Of a DNA stretch of 64,000 nt, positions 10,169-21,010 are shown one piece after another. Where the stretch lies: positions 16,449,689 through 16,513,688 of the forward strand of contig CM022675.1 of NCBI GenBank assembly GCA_012295275.1, written 5' to 3'. Made by a program: the position numbers and the translations under genes. Position 1 is the first letter of the stretch; every line of letters begins with the position of its first letter. The notes under the pieces are model-generated. The model did not search any database, was not told where the DNA came from, and saw nothing but the letters and a program-made list of their open reading frames with translations. Source of the stretch: Chrysomallon squamiferum. Taxonomy: Eukaryota > Mollusca > Gastropoda > Neomphalida > Peltospiridae.

Positions 10169-12286
10169 TTAACAAATTGATTTGCAGGCTGTAGGAGAAT
10201 TTACAGCAAGATTAGCACAGAATGTAGCAGTTCCAGTTTGTTGACTTCGCTGAGTCATTATTCTGCAGAACCAAGTACCTCTGTCTGCGCATCCCCACAG
10301 TGCTGCAAAAATTTGTTATCATCAGCATCATCATCATCATCATACTCATCATCATTATTATCATTATCATCATTATCGTCATTAACATTATCATTATTAT
10401 CATCATCCGACAAACTATTATTAATGTACTGCTAACACACAAGTAACATAAAAAGTGATTAGTTTGTTCTCGACTTAAATTGTGCTTACTTTACAGTGTC
10501 ACAATAAACGTAAGTTCTACGACAACTTAAAGTACACTTACTTGTACAAGTTCCACAAGATTTTGACAGTTGTTAGATACGACTGATAACGTACACGAGG
10601 TTGTAAAGGCTGTTGTAGCTGCAGCCTGAGCTCCAGCGGCACAACCTGATGACAAAACAAGAAAAAAGAATGCACTGTAATTGACTAGAACTCTGTGCAT
10701 ACTACAGTTAAAAGTTATTAATTTGAAATGTGTTTTTCTTTGCTTTATTTATTTTTTAATTTTTTATTTCGTTTGTATAATTTTCTTAGTATATGGGAAT
10801 ATATCATTAATTTAGCTACTTTTTTATAGTTTCGTTAATATAATATAATATAATATAATATCGCATAATATAATGAGGTATACTGCAGGAAAGTGTGTTA
10901 TAGTATATAATAGAACTGTATTGTAGATCATAGCATAGTAAAGCATAATGCAGTGTAGTAATGTATAGTATAACATAGTTAAGTAGAATAGAATAGAGTA
11001 CAGTTTATAGTAGAATAGAGTAGAGTTGAGTTTATAGTAGAGTAGAGTTTATAGTAGAATAGAGTAGAGTAGAGTTTATAGTAGAATAGAGTAGAATGAG
11101 TTTAATAGAAGAGAGTAGAGTAGAGTTTATAGTAGAATAGAGTAGAGTAGAGTTTATAGTAGAATAGAGTAGAGTTGAGTTTATAGTAGAAGAGAGTAGA
11201 GTAGAGTTTATAGTAGAATAGAGTAGAGTAGAGTTTATAGTAGAATAGAGTAGAGTTGAGTTTATAGTAGAAGAGAGTAGAGTAGAGTTTATAGTAGAAT
11301 AGAGTAGAGTAGAGTTTATAGTAGAATAGAGTAGAGAGTTTATAGTAGAATAGAGTAGTTAGAAATAGTAGAAACATTATAGAGTTGAGTTTTAGTAGAA
11401 GAGAAAAGAGAGAGTTTATAGTTAGAGACAGTTTTATAGTAGAATAAGGATAACATTAAATTTACTTTATCTTAAAAACAAACAAATAAAGGATAATTAA
11501 ACACATATAAAAACAAACAAATAAAGAGCAAACACAATCTTTAAAACCATGAAAAACGCAGCAAACAAATAAAATCCAAACAAACAAACAAACAAAAACA
11601 GCAACAAATACCAGAAGAAAGAAAGAAAACAAAAACAAGACAGAAAACAATCCACACTTTAAAAAAATAAAAATAATAATAACAAACAAACAAACTAAAG
11701 AAAGATATTAAGGGCAATATCAAAATAATAATGATATAAATATTCTTACTATTCTGACATGTTTCCATAGAATTGGTTTGTGCACGTGCAGACACCAGTA
11801 TTTAATGTTCCTCCGTTTTGGCATGCTTTTAAATAATAAAATAAAATACACACATATTAGAATCCTCGATATCCATACATCAGTTTATCTGGTATTAACT
11901 TGAATTAGTTAAATTAGCCTAAACTTAGAAACAGCTATCCATCTTTAAGGCCGATTGTTAATATATGCACAAATAGATGTATCCACACACACACACACAC
12001 ACACACATGTATATAATATAACAGGTGTAACCATACACTTACATATATACTATATTTCTAAGTAACCATTAACATATAAAGATATATCGTATATATTTAC
12101 TTGATAATCTATGGAAACATATACAAGATAAAAAAAAACATAAATAAATAAAATAAAATAAATAAATAAATAAGAACACATCTATAAATAAATATTATAC
12201 TTACACGTCACCTGACAAGTCGACAATCGCATTAACAAGAAAACAACAAATATTTGTAAGAACAGCATTTTTAATACAGATCTCAT
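10169..12286 (-). pseudogene. Gene B: broken EGF/ShK-like secreted protein gene
   Basis: Inverted twin of gene A. Exons on the minus strand: 12286 (or 12268) to 12205, 11825-11750, 10645-10542 and 10302-10169, all with GT-AG borders. Exon 1 gives the signal peptide (LFLQIFVVFLLMRLSTC) and has an in-frame ATG six codons upstream of the one equivalent to A's. Compared with A, exon 2 differs by one in-frame codon, then lacks two bases near its end, which puts a TAG at 11749-11751 and removes the last EGF cysteine. Exon 3 lacks one A of a five-A run, breaking the ShK-like frame. Exon 4 is intact to its stop at 10169-10171. The two losses sum to three bases, but the early stop falls between them. 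The A-run change in particular could be a sequencing error, so status as a pseudogene needs read support. Confidence 0.7.
10990..11450. repeat. 27-bp minisatellite in gene B intron 2
   Basis: Unit near GAGTTTATAGTAGAATAGAG plus TAGAGTA, repeated about 15 times with small changes. The equivalent place in the right arm (about 15030-15120) has only a short remnant. The array therefore expanded in the left arm or contracted in the right arm after the inverted duplication. Confidence 0.9.
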
Positions 12287-12325
12287 CTTCTCAGATCTCT
12301 GATGTCCACACAGAAATGTTTCCTT

Positions 12326-12333
12326 TATTTATA
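12326..12333 (-). promoter_or_regulatory. TATA box of gene B
   Basis: TATAAATA on the minus strand, 65 bp upstream of the ATG at 12268, in the same context as in genes A and C. Confidence 0.6.
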
Positions 12334-12660
12334 GTCAGAAGATGTTCTGTGTCTTAATTAATTTTTGTAGAAGGTCATGTTTTCATCTTGTTCAAGTTTA
12401 GCAGATGCTACCTATTTTATCCGAAAATCGCTTTAATTCGTTTAACTGCTTTAAATTTTATGGGTCAAAAAGACTTCAAGGATTTTTATTTAGCATCTGG
12501 GTTAAAATATAGAAATTAAAATCAATGTATTAAAACAAATGTAGTTTGTTAAAGTTTTAGTTCTATAACTTTTTAAATTTTATTTATTGTTGAATATTCC
12601 ACCGAGTATTGCAAAAATATTTCTTTAAAATGTTTATTCTTGATCATGTTTTTACGTTTA

Positions 12661-12688
12661 GCATAATAATAATAATAATAACAATAAC

Positions 12689-12741
<53 letters not shown>

Positions 12742-12820
12742 TAACAATAACAGTAACAATAATAATAATAATAATAAATAATAATAATAATAATAATTAT
12801 TATTATTATTATTATTATAT
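12661..12820. repeat. TAA/TTA microsatellite
   Basis: Long AAT/ATA tract with AACAAT interruptions that flips to ATT near 12797, giving a small self-complementary end. The mirror position in the right arm (13828-13862) has a much shorter tract. Confidence 0.95.
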
Positions 12821-12925
12821 TTGTTATTGTATGTGTTTGTTGTAGTGGTACAATGTGTAATAGTTTGTAAGGTGTCGTGTGTCGCTTTGTGTTTTGTTTA
12901 TTAACTAATTTTGTTGTCGCTTATT

Positions 12926-13725
12926 AACCACGTGCTGGTGTTCTCCATTTAACATGTTATTTATAATTCAGAAGATTGTCAGTAAGTTTAATAAAGTAAT
13001 ATGGTGAGTGTAAAACAGTCAGAAAGTACGTAGCTAGTCTACAACCTGCTGAGGAGTCGGACATGAGACAGCTTGACAGTTAATTTTGTACTCGCTGTTA
13101 TCTGACTTTTATCAGGAGAGTAACTGGTGGACACCACTGTCCGATTTAAAAAATTATCGTAAGGTCATCACAAAATTTACGTACAAGTAAATTAAACTAT
13201 TATTGATTAACTCTATTGACCTATAAAAACATTTATCTATGGGAAATCAAGAAATCGGTGACATGTACAAGAATGAAAGCTGTCTTCTGATTGGTTGCTT
13301 TTTTGTTCTGATTGTCTTTGATTTACGTTTTACCTGGATACACTTTCACCAAATAAACCCCAGTACGTTTCTACATGAAAAGTTTGACCATAAAAGGCAA
13401 TAAATGCCAAAATACAAATAACTCAATTTCGGTAAATGGTCTCGTTTTACAAATGACATCAATTTAAAATATCCTCATTGAATTTAAACGTTTTAGAATG
13501 AAATACAGATATTTTTTATTTCTTGTAAATAACTTTCTCTTAATTATTTTTAAATAGACATCATATACTGATTAAAGTGTTTCCAAAAAGTTTTCTAAAT
13601 TCAGAGACAAAGGTTAATCCACTGCTTAAACACATATCCACTGCTTAAACACATTTTACATTTTAGTGGTTTTTTTAATATTCATTACCTGATTTTGGAT
13701 ATCAAAATTTCTTTTTCATGCCCAG
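12926..13725. other. Spacer of the inverted repeat
   Basis: About 800 bp of unique sequence between the two arms, so between the two divergent promoters by about 0.6-1.2 kb on each side. No open frame of note. It contains a small palindrome, GTGGACACCAC (about 13128), and a local duplication of CCACTGCTTAAACACAT (about 13618 and 13637). Confidence 0.7.
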
Positions 13726-13826
13726 CACGACAACAAAATTAGTTAATAAACAAAACACAAAGCGACACACGACACCTTACAAACTATTACACATTGTACC
13801 ACTACAACAAACACATACAATAACAA

Positions 13827-13864
<38 letters not shown>

Positions 13865-14172
13865 CTAAATGTAATAAGATGATCACGCATAAACAGTTCT
13901 GCAATGCTCGGTGAAATATTCAACAAAAAATAAAATAAAGTTATAAAACTAAAACTAAATATATTTGTTGCATTGATTTTAATTTCTATATTTTAACCCA
14001 GATGCTAAATAGGGCATTAGAAATCCCTGAAGTCTTTTTGACCCATAAAATTTAAAGCAGTTACACGAATTAAAGCGATTTTCTGATAAAATAGGTAGCA
14101 TCTGCTAAACTTGAACAGCATGAAAACATGATTTTCTACAAAAATTAATTAAGATACAGAACATCTTCTGAC

Positions 14173-14180
14173 TATAAATA
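14173..14180 (+). promoter_or_regulatory. TATA box of gene A
   Basis: TATAAATA, 65 bp upstream of the ATG at 14238, followed by the shared leader ATCAGAGATCTGAGAAGAC. The expected start of transcription is near 14203. Confidence 0.65.
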
Positions 14181-14237
14181 AAGGAAAGATTTCTATGTGG
14201 ACATCAGAGATCTGAGAAGACGAGATCTGTTGTAAAA

Positions 14238-15869
14238 ATGATGTTCTTACAAATATTTGTTGTTTTCTTGTTAATGCGATTGTCGACTTGTCAGGTGATG
14301 TGTAAGTATAATATTTATTTATAGATTTGTTCTTATTTGAAATGAATATTTTTATTACCTTTTCTTTTTTTAAGCTGGTGGAATAGTACACATTAATTTG
14401 TGATAATCGTCTTTGTGTTTGTATGTGTGTGTGTTTTATATATATATATATATATTGGACATAACAAGTCTAGCTATTAATAGCTCAGTATCTTTTATCG
14501 GTTTTTTTTTTTTTGTATGTTCTTTTCTCTTTATTTATTTTATACATCCGTATATTATCAAGTAAATATATAAGTTATATCTTGAAATGTATATGGTTAC
14601 TTCGAAATATAGAATATATGTAAGTCTATTACACTTGCTATATATATATATACTATGCTATGATTTTAATATGTGTGTATTTTATTTTAATTATTTAAAA
14701 GCATGCCAAAACGGCGGAACATTAACTGCTGCTGGTGCCTGCATGTGCACAAACCAATTCTATGGAAGCATGTGCCAGAATAGTAAGAATATTTATATCA
14801 TTATTATTTTGATATTGCCCTTAATATCTGTCTTTTTTTGTTTGTTTATATTTTTGTTTAAGTGTGGATTGTTTTCTGTCTTGTTTTTGTTTTCTTTCTT
14901 TCTTTTGGTATTTGTTGTTGTTTTTGTTTGTTTGTTTGGATTTTATTTCTTTTGTGGCTTTTTCATGGTTTTGATTTTTGTGTTTGCTGTTTATTTGTTT
15001 GTTTTTAAGATATTATGGTATTTAGTTCTAATCTACTATAAACTCAACTCCACTCTACTGGACTATTTATTCTACTGTACATTACTACACTGCATTATGC
15101 TTTACTATGTATGATGTACTATACTGTTCTATTATATACTATAATACTTTCCTGCACTATACTTCATTACAGTATGCCTCATTATATTATACTATATTAA
15201 AGAAACTAAAAAAAAAAAAAAAAAAGCTTAAATTAATGATATATTCCCATACACTAAGAAAATTATACAAACGAAATAGAAAATAAATAATAAATAAACA
15301 AAGAAAAACACATTTCACATTAATAACCTTAAACTGTAGTATGCACAGAGTTCTAGTCAATTACAGTGCATTCTTTTTTCTTGTTTTGTCATCAGGTTGT
15401 GCCGCTGGAGCTCAGGCTGCAGCTACAACAGCCTTTACAACCTCGTGTACGTTATCAGTCGTATCTAACAACTGTCAAAAATCTTGCGGAACTTGTACAA
15501 GTAAGTGTACTTTAAGTTGTCGTAGAACTTACGTGTATTGTGACACTATAAAGTAAGCACAATTTAAGTCGAAAACAAACTAATCACTTTTTATGTTACT
15601 TGTGTGTTAGCAGTTAATAATAGTTTGTCGGATGATGATAATAATGATAATGTTAATGACGATAATGATGATAATGATAATAATGATGATGAGTATGATG
15701 ATAATGATGATGCTGATGATAACAAATTTTCGCAGCACCGTGGGGATGCGCAGACAGAGGTACTTGGTTCTGCAGAATAATGACTCAGCGAAGTCAACAA
15801 ACTGGAACTGCTACATTCTGTGCTAATCTTGCTGTAACTTCTCCTACAGCCTGCAAATCAATTTGTTAA
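14238..15869 (+). CDS. Gene A: secreted EGF/ShK-like cysteine-rich protein, intact
   Basis: Exons 14238-14301, 14702-14782, 15396-15500 and 15736-15869. All borders are GT-AG and the sum is 384 nt, so 127 residues and a stop. Exon 1 is a signal peptide ending near RLSTCQ. Exon 2 is the second half of an EGF-like module (Cys 23, 35, 37, 46; CQNGG start and C-x-C-x8-C end). Exon 3 has Cys 50, 66, 75, 79 and 82, ending in the C-x3-C-x2-C signature of ShK-type (ShKT) domains. Exon 4 has Cys 88, 96, 112, 123 and 127, also ShK-like (CADRGTWFC, C-x3-C end) but without the last C-x2-C. Each exon is one module. ShKT domains occur in secreted enzymes, nematode surface proteins and channel-blocking peptides, so the fold does not prove a toxin; the target is unknown. 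The upstream in-frame ATG of gene B is ACG here, so 14238 is the first Met. Confidence 0.75.
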
Positions 15870-16234
15870 TGTAATATGACTTCATTATTTGTTCAGTGTT
15901 GATTTTACTTTTAATATAAGGATGTTCTGTTAAAAACACTAATCCTGGTAACAAAGGAACACACACACACACACACATTATGAGAATATGAATGAGAGCT
16001 GATCTTGTTAAAAACTGCTTTTATATCAATCTACAGGTAATTAAATTGAAACCAACACACACACACACACACACATAATTCAAATTTTTATTTCAGTACA
16101 TGTTTGTTTAAAACAAATTTTATTTTTCAGAAAACAGAAATTCTAAAGAAGAAACTAAAAGTATAGAACATCACTGCTCATTTCAAAAGATTAAATAATC
16201 TTAACAGCTGTAATTTTGTTTGTTTTTAATATAT

Positions 16235-16237
<3 letters not shown>

Positions 16238-16288
<51 letters not shown>
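16238..16288. repeat. GT microsatellite
   Basis: About 25 uninterrupted TG/GT dinucleotides at the outer edge of the right arm. The matching AC tract is at 9781-9804 in the left arm, followed there by an AG tract to about 9830. Confidence 0.95.
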
Positions 16289-16291
<3 letters not shown>

Positions 16292-16310
16292 GTAAACTCA
16301 TAAACCCTTC

Positions 16311-16603
16311 AAAATATAAAAATATACTCTATCGAGGATAGAACCTACCAACTTCCAAGCCGCAGTCGTACACTCTACACGAGAACTAAATTGTAGAAAT
16401 AATGTTCTAAGGAGAGTCAATGTCAAACCTCGCTTAGGTCGCCACTGTTGGTCACTTTACGAAAAAAACCTCTAGTAGCCTAAGAGTGTCATCTCAAAGA
16501 GAAACAGTCAAGGCATTTATTTTTTTTTAACTGTAGTATTTTCCTTATTAATCTGAGCTGGAATGTCATAGAGATGATGAGTTAATTTAAATGGCTGTTC
16601 AAA
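16311..16603 (-). repeat. tRNA-like repeat T, copy 1
   Basis: About 290 bp repeated in direct orientation at 17044-17338. Read on the minus strand, 16388-16336 resembles a tRNA gene body: TAGTTCTCGTGTAGAGTG in the A-box region and GGTTCTATCC at 16345-16336 as a B-box variant (consensus GGTTCGANTCC). No intact tRNA can be folded by eye, so this is likely a tRNA-derived relic inside a repeat. Confidence 0.5.
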
Positions 16604-16939
16604 CTAATGATGATAACCTGATGATGATAAGCTACTCACAAACTTCGATATCAAATTTTGAATTGGTTTTTAGTCATAGAAATGGGAAAATACCGTCAGC
16701 TCATTTATAAGTTTTACGAGTTAAATTTTATATGATGGCTTTCTCTGTATTTTTTATAATGATATTAAAATATAAATCAAAGTCTATATAACGAGAGTTT
16801 TTCTCGTTAATTTTTGTATCAAATAAACTTAGTACTGTTGTAAATTAGAAACTTTAGGTTATTTTGTGCCACATAAAGGAGTATGTTAATATAAAATGTA
16901 ATATCCGCCAGTTAGTACACAGATGATAATGAAAATGAA

Positions 16940-16980
<41 letters not shown>

Positions 16981-17015
16981 TAATAATAATAATAATAATA
17001 ACAACAACAACAATG
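16940..17015. repeat. AAT microsatellite
   Basis: AATAATAAT tract with AAC interruptions between the two T copies. Confidence 0.95.
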
Positions 17016-17043
17016 ATTCTTCACAAAGAAAAATTAAACTCTT

Positions 17044-17338
17044 AAAAATATAAAAATATACTCTATTGAGGATAGATCCTACCAACTTCCAAGCCCCAGT
17101 CGTACACTCAATAAGAGAACTAAATCGTAGAAAATAATGTTCTAAGGAAAGTCAATGTCAAACCTCGCTTATGTCGCCACTGTAGGTCACTTTACGAAAA
17201 AAAAAGTTAAAATTTAGTAACCTAAAATTGGCATCTCAAAGAGAAACATTTATTTATTTAAAACTGTGTAGTATTTTCCTTATTAATCTGAGCTGGAATG
17301 TCATAGAGAAGATGAGTTAATTTAAATGGCTGTTCAAC
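17044..17338 (-). repeat. tRNA-like repeat T, copy 2
   Basis: Second copy of the element at 16311-16603, differing by scattered substitutions and short indels. The tRNA-like part is at about 17065-17125. Because the tRNA-like part is at the 3' end of the shared block on the minus strand, it is not a standard SINE layout. Confidence 0.5.
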
Positions 17339-17684
17339 ATACAACATACTTTTTTTTTTCTGTAACAGTTTCATGTATTCTAAGTAGCGACAAATTGATG
17401 AATTATTATTTGCTGTATATAACTTAATTTCAGTTATGTTTCATGTTTTATAGAACTACTGTAATTTCTCAAATCTTCACAACATTTCTGTCAGTTGTCT
17501 TCTTCCTCCATTCAAACAAAAATGAGTTGACACATTCCATCTAGTCTAGACATATCAGTGTCTGTGACTGTTGTGAATACCTGAAAAAAAAAGGAATAAT
17601 AATTTAGCATAATCATTATCATCATTATCATTATTATTATTATTATTTATAATATCATGATCATTATTATTTTATATTATTATT

Positions 17685-17722
<38 letters not shown>

Positions 17723-18158
17723 TATTATTATTAACTGTTACATAAACAGTAAAATAAATACATGATAGACAGACAGTATATAACAAACAATATTCTTAAC
17801 GTAATCTCAACAGATGAATCTGTGGTTCCTGTCAACAGCTCTCGTCAGTGTTAGATGATGCTGTCTTTATGGCAAACTGACATACTTACTTTGTAAATGT
17901 TACTCATATAACTAAAAACCTTGACACTAACCTTATTATAAGTAATGTCCACCCTCACACCTCCCCCTCTGTGTCACAGCAGTTCATTAGGTAGGCTGGT
18001 ACTTGAGTCTGTTCTGTTTGCTGAATGGTTTTTATAACAGAATCGACTTTATGTAAACATACGATGTCTTGTTCATAAATGTGTTAAGATATCACTGAAA
18101 AATAAAACTGAAACAAAAGTAAGTCACAGAGATTTACAATAAATCATAATTTTCTTTG
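17339..18158. other. Gene-free stretch with CAT microsatellite
   Basis: Contains an ATT/ATC tract (about 17608-17735) with about twelve CAT units. No gene seen. Confidence 0.5.
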
Positions 18159-19560
18159 TTAACCATTTCATTTTAAACTGAGTTGTGTGTTTAAACACAA
18201 ATGAAATCTATCTATCTCTCTATCTATAATCTCTCTTGCTTCAGTAGAACATTAAAAAATCCCAGGTGAGCTGAAGACTGGGGTATACTGGTAACTGCAG
18301 TTTGTCAGTTCACATAAACAGCTTGGTACCATAAGTGATAATTTTTTATAATTAATGTCTTTATTTAATTTCTTTATTTTTTTATTTCTATCTGATTGTT
18401 GTAAATTATTATAATATTCATATTCAGTTTGTTAGCTCAATAAATGAATAAAGAAAATAAATATGTATATAATAGTATTTATAACAGATTTTTATTATCA
18501 TAATTATCATTATTATTATTATTATTATTATTATTTCCTTTTTTATAAATTTTAATTATATACAGAAAAGTCATGAAAGACTGAGTATCCATGCCCCCCC
18601 GTCATTACTCATTCATGTTTCTTTCCCCGTCTTCTGACTTCTCAGAACTAGTGGGGGGCTGTTTTCCCCCATTCCAGGTTGTTTCATATTACTGTTATAA
18701 AACATTAAAATACATATTTAATTACACTTTATAACAAGTTTATAAATTATGAAACTTTATATTTCTTAATTTTTACAAACGTTATTGTTCCAGTCTTTTT
18801 TGTTTTCCTTTTATTATATTTTGATGTTGTAGTAGGAGTAGTAGTATTGAAGAATATTTTATTTTAAGCAATTCACCCTAATCATTACTGTTCTTTTTTT
18901 CTTTTTAATTTTATTGCAGTTTTTATTCTATACACGGTATATTTTCATGTCACAAACTTTAAATTTTCTAAAGTCAATTTATTATTTACAATTTTTATGG
19001 TATGTTTCTGATAGAATAAAATATTAGTATCTAAATTAAGATTGATCATCAGTTATTGACTTCATCATCCTATTAATCACTGGCATATTTGAAGGGTTCA
19101 GGGGTTTGGTTCTCCCCCACCCACCCCAAAGGTTCAATGCTTAACGGCTTCTAACACACACTGGTTGTTTCTTTTTCAATTTCAGTTTACACGTACAAGA
19201 GCATTTCCCATCAAGATATTTCATAATTTTCAAATACTCTTAATCTTCAAATCTTTAAATACATTTCAGTTTACATGTACAAGAGCATTTCCCATCAAGA
19301 TATTTCATAATCTTCAAATACTCTTAATCTTCAAATCTTTAAATACATTTCAGTTATTCATTTCACTGAGGTATTTTAAAATTCTAAAAGATAATCTTAC
19401 TTTTTATTAACATTTTAATAATAGCGTTTGCTGCATAATATTCTGCTAGCAGTAAGTTATTTTTATATACTTTTCCCATACAGAAGACGTACATACTATG
19501 TTGTTTGATAAACAAGTATGAAGACTTTATAAACGATCATACAATACAAGTTTCTTTTAT
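18159..19560. repeat. Segmental repeat R1, copy c (divergent)
   Basis: Matches copy a from the TTGTTAACCATTTCATTTTA block and, more strongly, from about 18540 (TATACAGAAAAGTCATGAAA) to about 19545. It is more divergent than a, b and d. It includes its own tandem duplication of about 90 bp (19173-19262 and 19263-19352). Open frames here overlap repeat sequence and are not conserved in the other copies. Confidence 0.75.
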
Positions 19561-19896
19561 CTTTGTAAATCATTACAACAATGACATTCAGTTTGTAAGT
19601 TGGAGAAATGAAAAAACAACAAAATCTTTTAAAAGCAAAACATTATTTTACTTTGATTGGTTATTTACAACAAAATCAAATTTAAACACCATTCAAATAT
19701 GTACAGACACTTACATCTTTTTTCTTCTTTTCTTTATGGTGTTTGTTTTGTTTTGTTGTTGCTATTCTGAATCAAAATCAGATACAAGAATATTTCAAAA
19801 CAGTGTATGTACAAACGAGTTACGACTAATATACTGTATAACTTATAAAGAAAGTCTATAAAAATACAGATCTATACAGAATAGTCAGCTGACTCC

Positions 19897-21010
19897 AGCT
19901 ATCGTGGTAATCTGGGTATAATTAGAGAGAATATAAGTGATCACAGTTTCATAATTAATATTTGTTTATTTTGTCACTAAAATCTCTTCATATCCATTAC
20001 AGTCAGTGGTGCTTGTTGTGACAGATCAGTATCAGTGTTTTAGAAGTGAGCTATAGACAGCTATATACAACATATCAAAATTAAATCATTTTCTTTCAGT
20101 TATTATTATTATTATTAATTTATTTATTTATTTATTTATAAATTCAAGTTATATACAGAAAAGTCATGACAGACTGAGTATCCATGTCCGTATTCATCAC
20201 ACATTCGTGTTTTTCCAGTTTTCCGACTTCTCAGAACAAGGGGGGGTTGTTTCCCCCATTGCAGGTTGTTTCATATTACTGTTATAAAACATTAAAATAC
20301 ATATTTAATTACACTTTATAACAAGTTTATGAGTTTATGAAACTTTATATTTTTTAATTTTTACAAATGTCATTTTTCCAACCATTTTTTCTTTTATTAT
20401 TAGCTGTTGTTGTAGTAATAGTAGTCGTAGTACTGAAGAATTTTTATTTTAAGCAATTTACCCTAAGCTTAATATGTTATTTTTTTTTAATGTTATTGCA
20501 CTTATTAAATGTTATGTGCATGCATGTTAATTACATTTATTTTACTGCAAAACTGAGAATAATTATATATAATCTTCACATGAATTTCTCATTTGTTTGT
20601 TTTAATTAGTTTAAAACTAAATTTTAATCCATTAATCGCTGTCATATTTGACGTGGTAGGAGGGTTGTCTCCCACTCTGAAGACTCACTTCATGACAGCT
20701 TCAAACACACATTTGTAGTTTATACTTCAATTTCAGAATGCATGTACAAGAGCAAATCCCATTAATATATTTCAAAATCTTCAAATACTTCTAAAGAAAA
20801 AGTATAATTTATGACTTAATCTTAAAGTTTTCAGATCTGTAAAACATTTGTATCATTAATTTCAGTGATCATCTTACTTTTAATTAACATTTTTTAATAG
20901 GCTTACTATTTTATTAGCAGCAGTAAGTTGTTTTTACATAACCTTCCCACACAGAAGACAGCACATACCATATCCTTTGATTTACAAGTTTTTTATATTT
21001 GTAAATTTTT
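19897..21010. repeat. Segmental repeat R1, copy d
   Basis: Very similar to copy b, starting at CTATCGTGGTAATCTGGG and ending at GATTTACAAGTTTTTTATAT. It lies 13.5 kb from copy b. Confidence 0.85.

Larger units (their letters stand above)
9750..12925. repeat. Inverted repeat, left arm
   Basis: Reverse complement of 13726-16310. The inner edge is exact over about 90 bp (for example GTGTCGTGTGTCGCTTTGTG near 12872 against its complement near 13760). The outer edge lies near GAGTTTATGAGTTTATGACA at about 9760. The arm carries broken gene B. It is longer than the right arm because of extra satellite units at about 10990-11450 and a longer TAA tract at 12661-12815. Confidence 0.9.
13726..16310. 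repeat. Inverted repeat, right arm
   Basis: Reverse complement of 9750-12925. It covers the whole of gene A with its TATA box, and extends past the gene to about 16310 (for example AACAGAAATTCTAAAGAAG at about 16134 matches the complement of about 9955). Confidence 0.9.

Noticed and set aside
10238-10435. Plus-strand frame of Ser/Leu repeats, and its mirror at 15591-15800
   Set aside because: Antisense to exon 4 and the GAT-rich intron 3 of genes B and A. The sense strand has the consistent gene structure.
11102-11377. 91-codon frame of LYSTLFYYK repeats on the minus strand
   Set aside because: Product of the 27-bp satellite in gene B intron 2. The unit happens to be a multiple of three, but it is intronic and absent from the right arm.
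14587-15114. 175-codon open frame covering exon 2 of gene A
   Set aside because: Only the 81-nt exon 2 in its middle matches the gene model. The flanks are T-rich introns with clear GT-AG borders.
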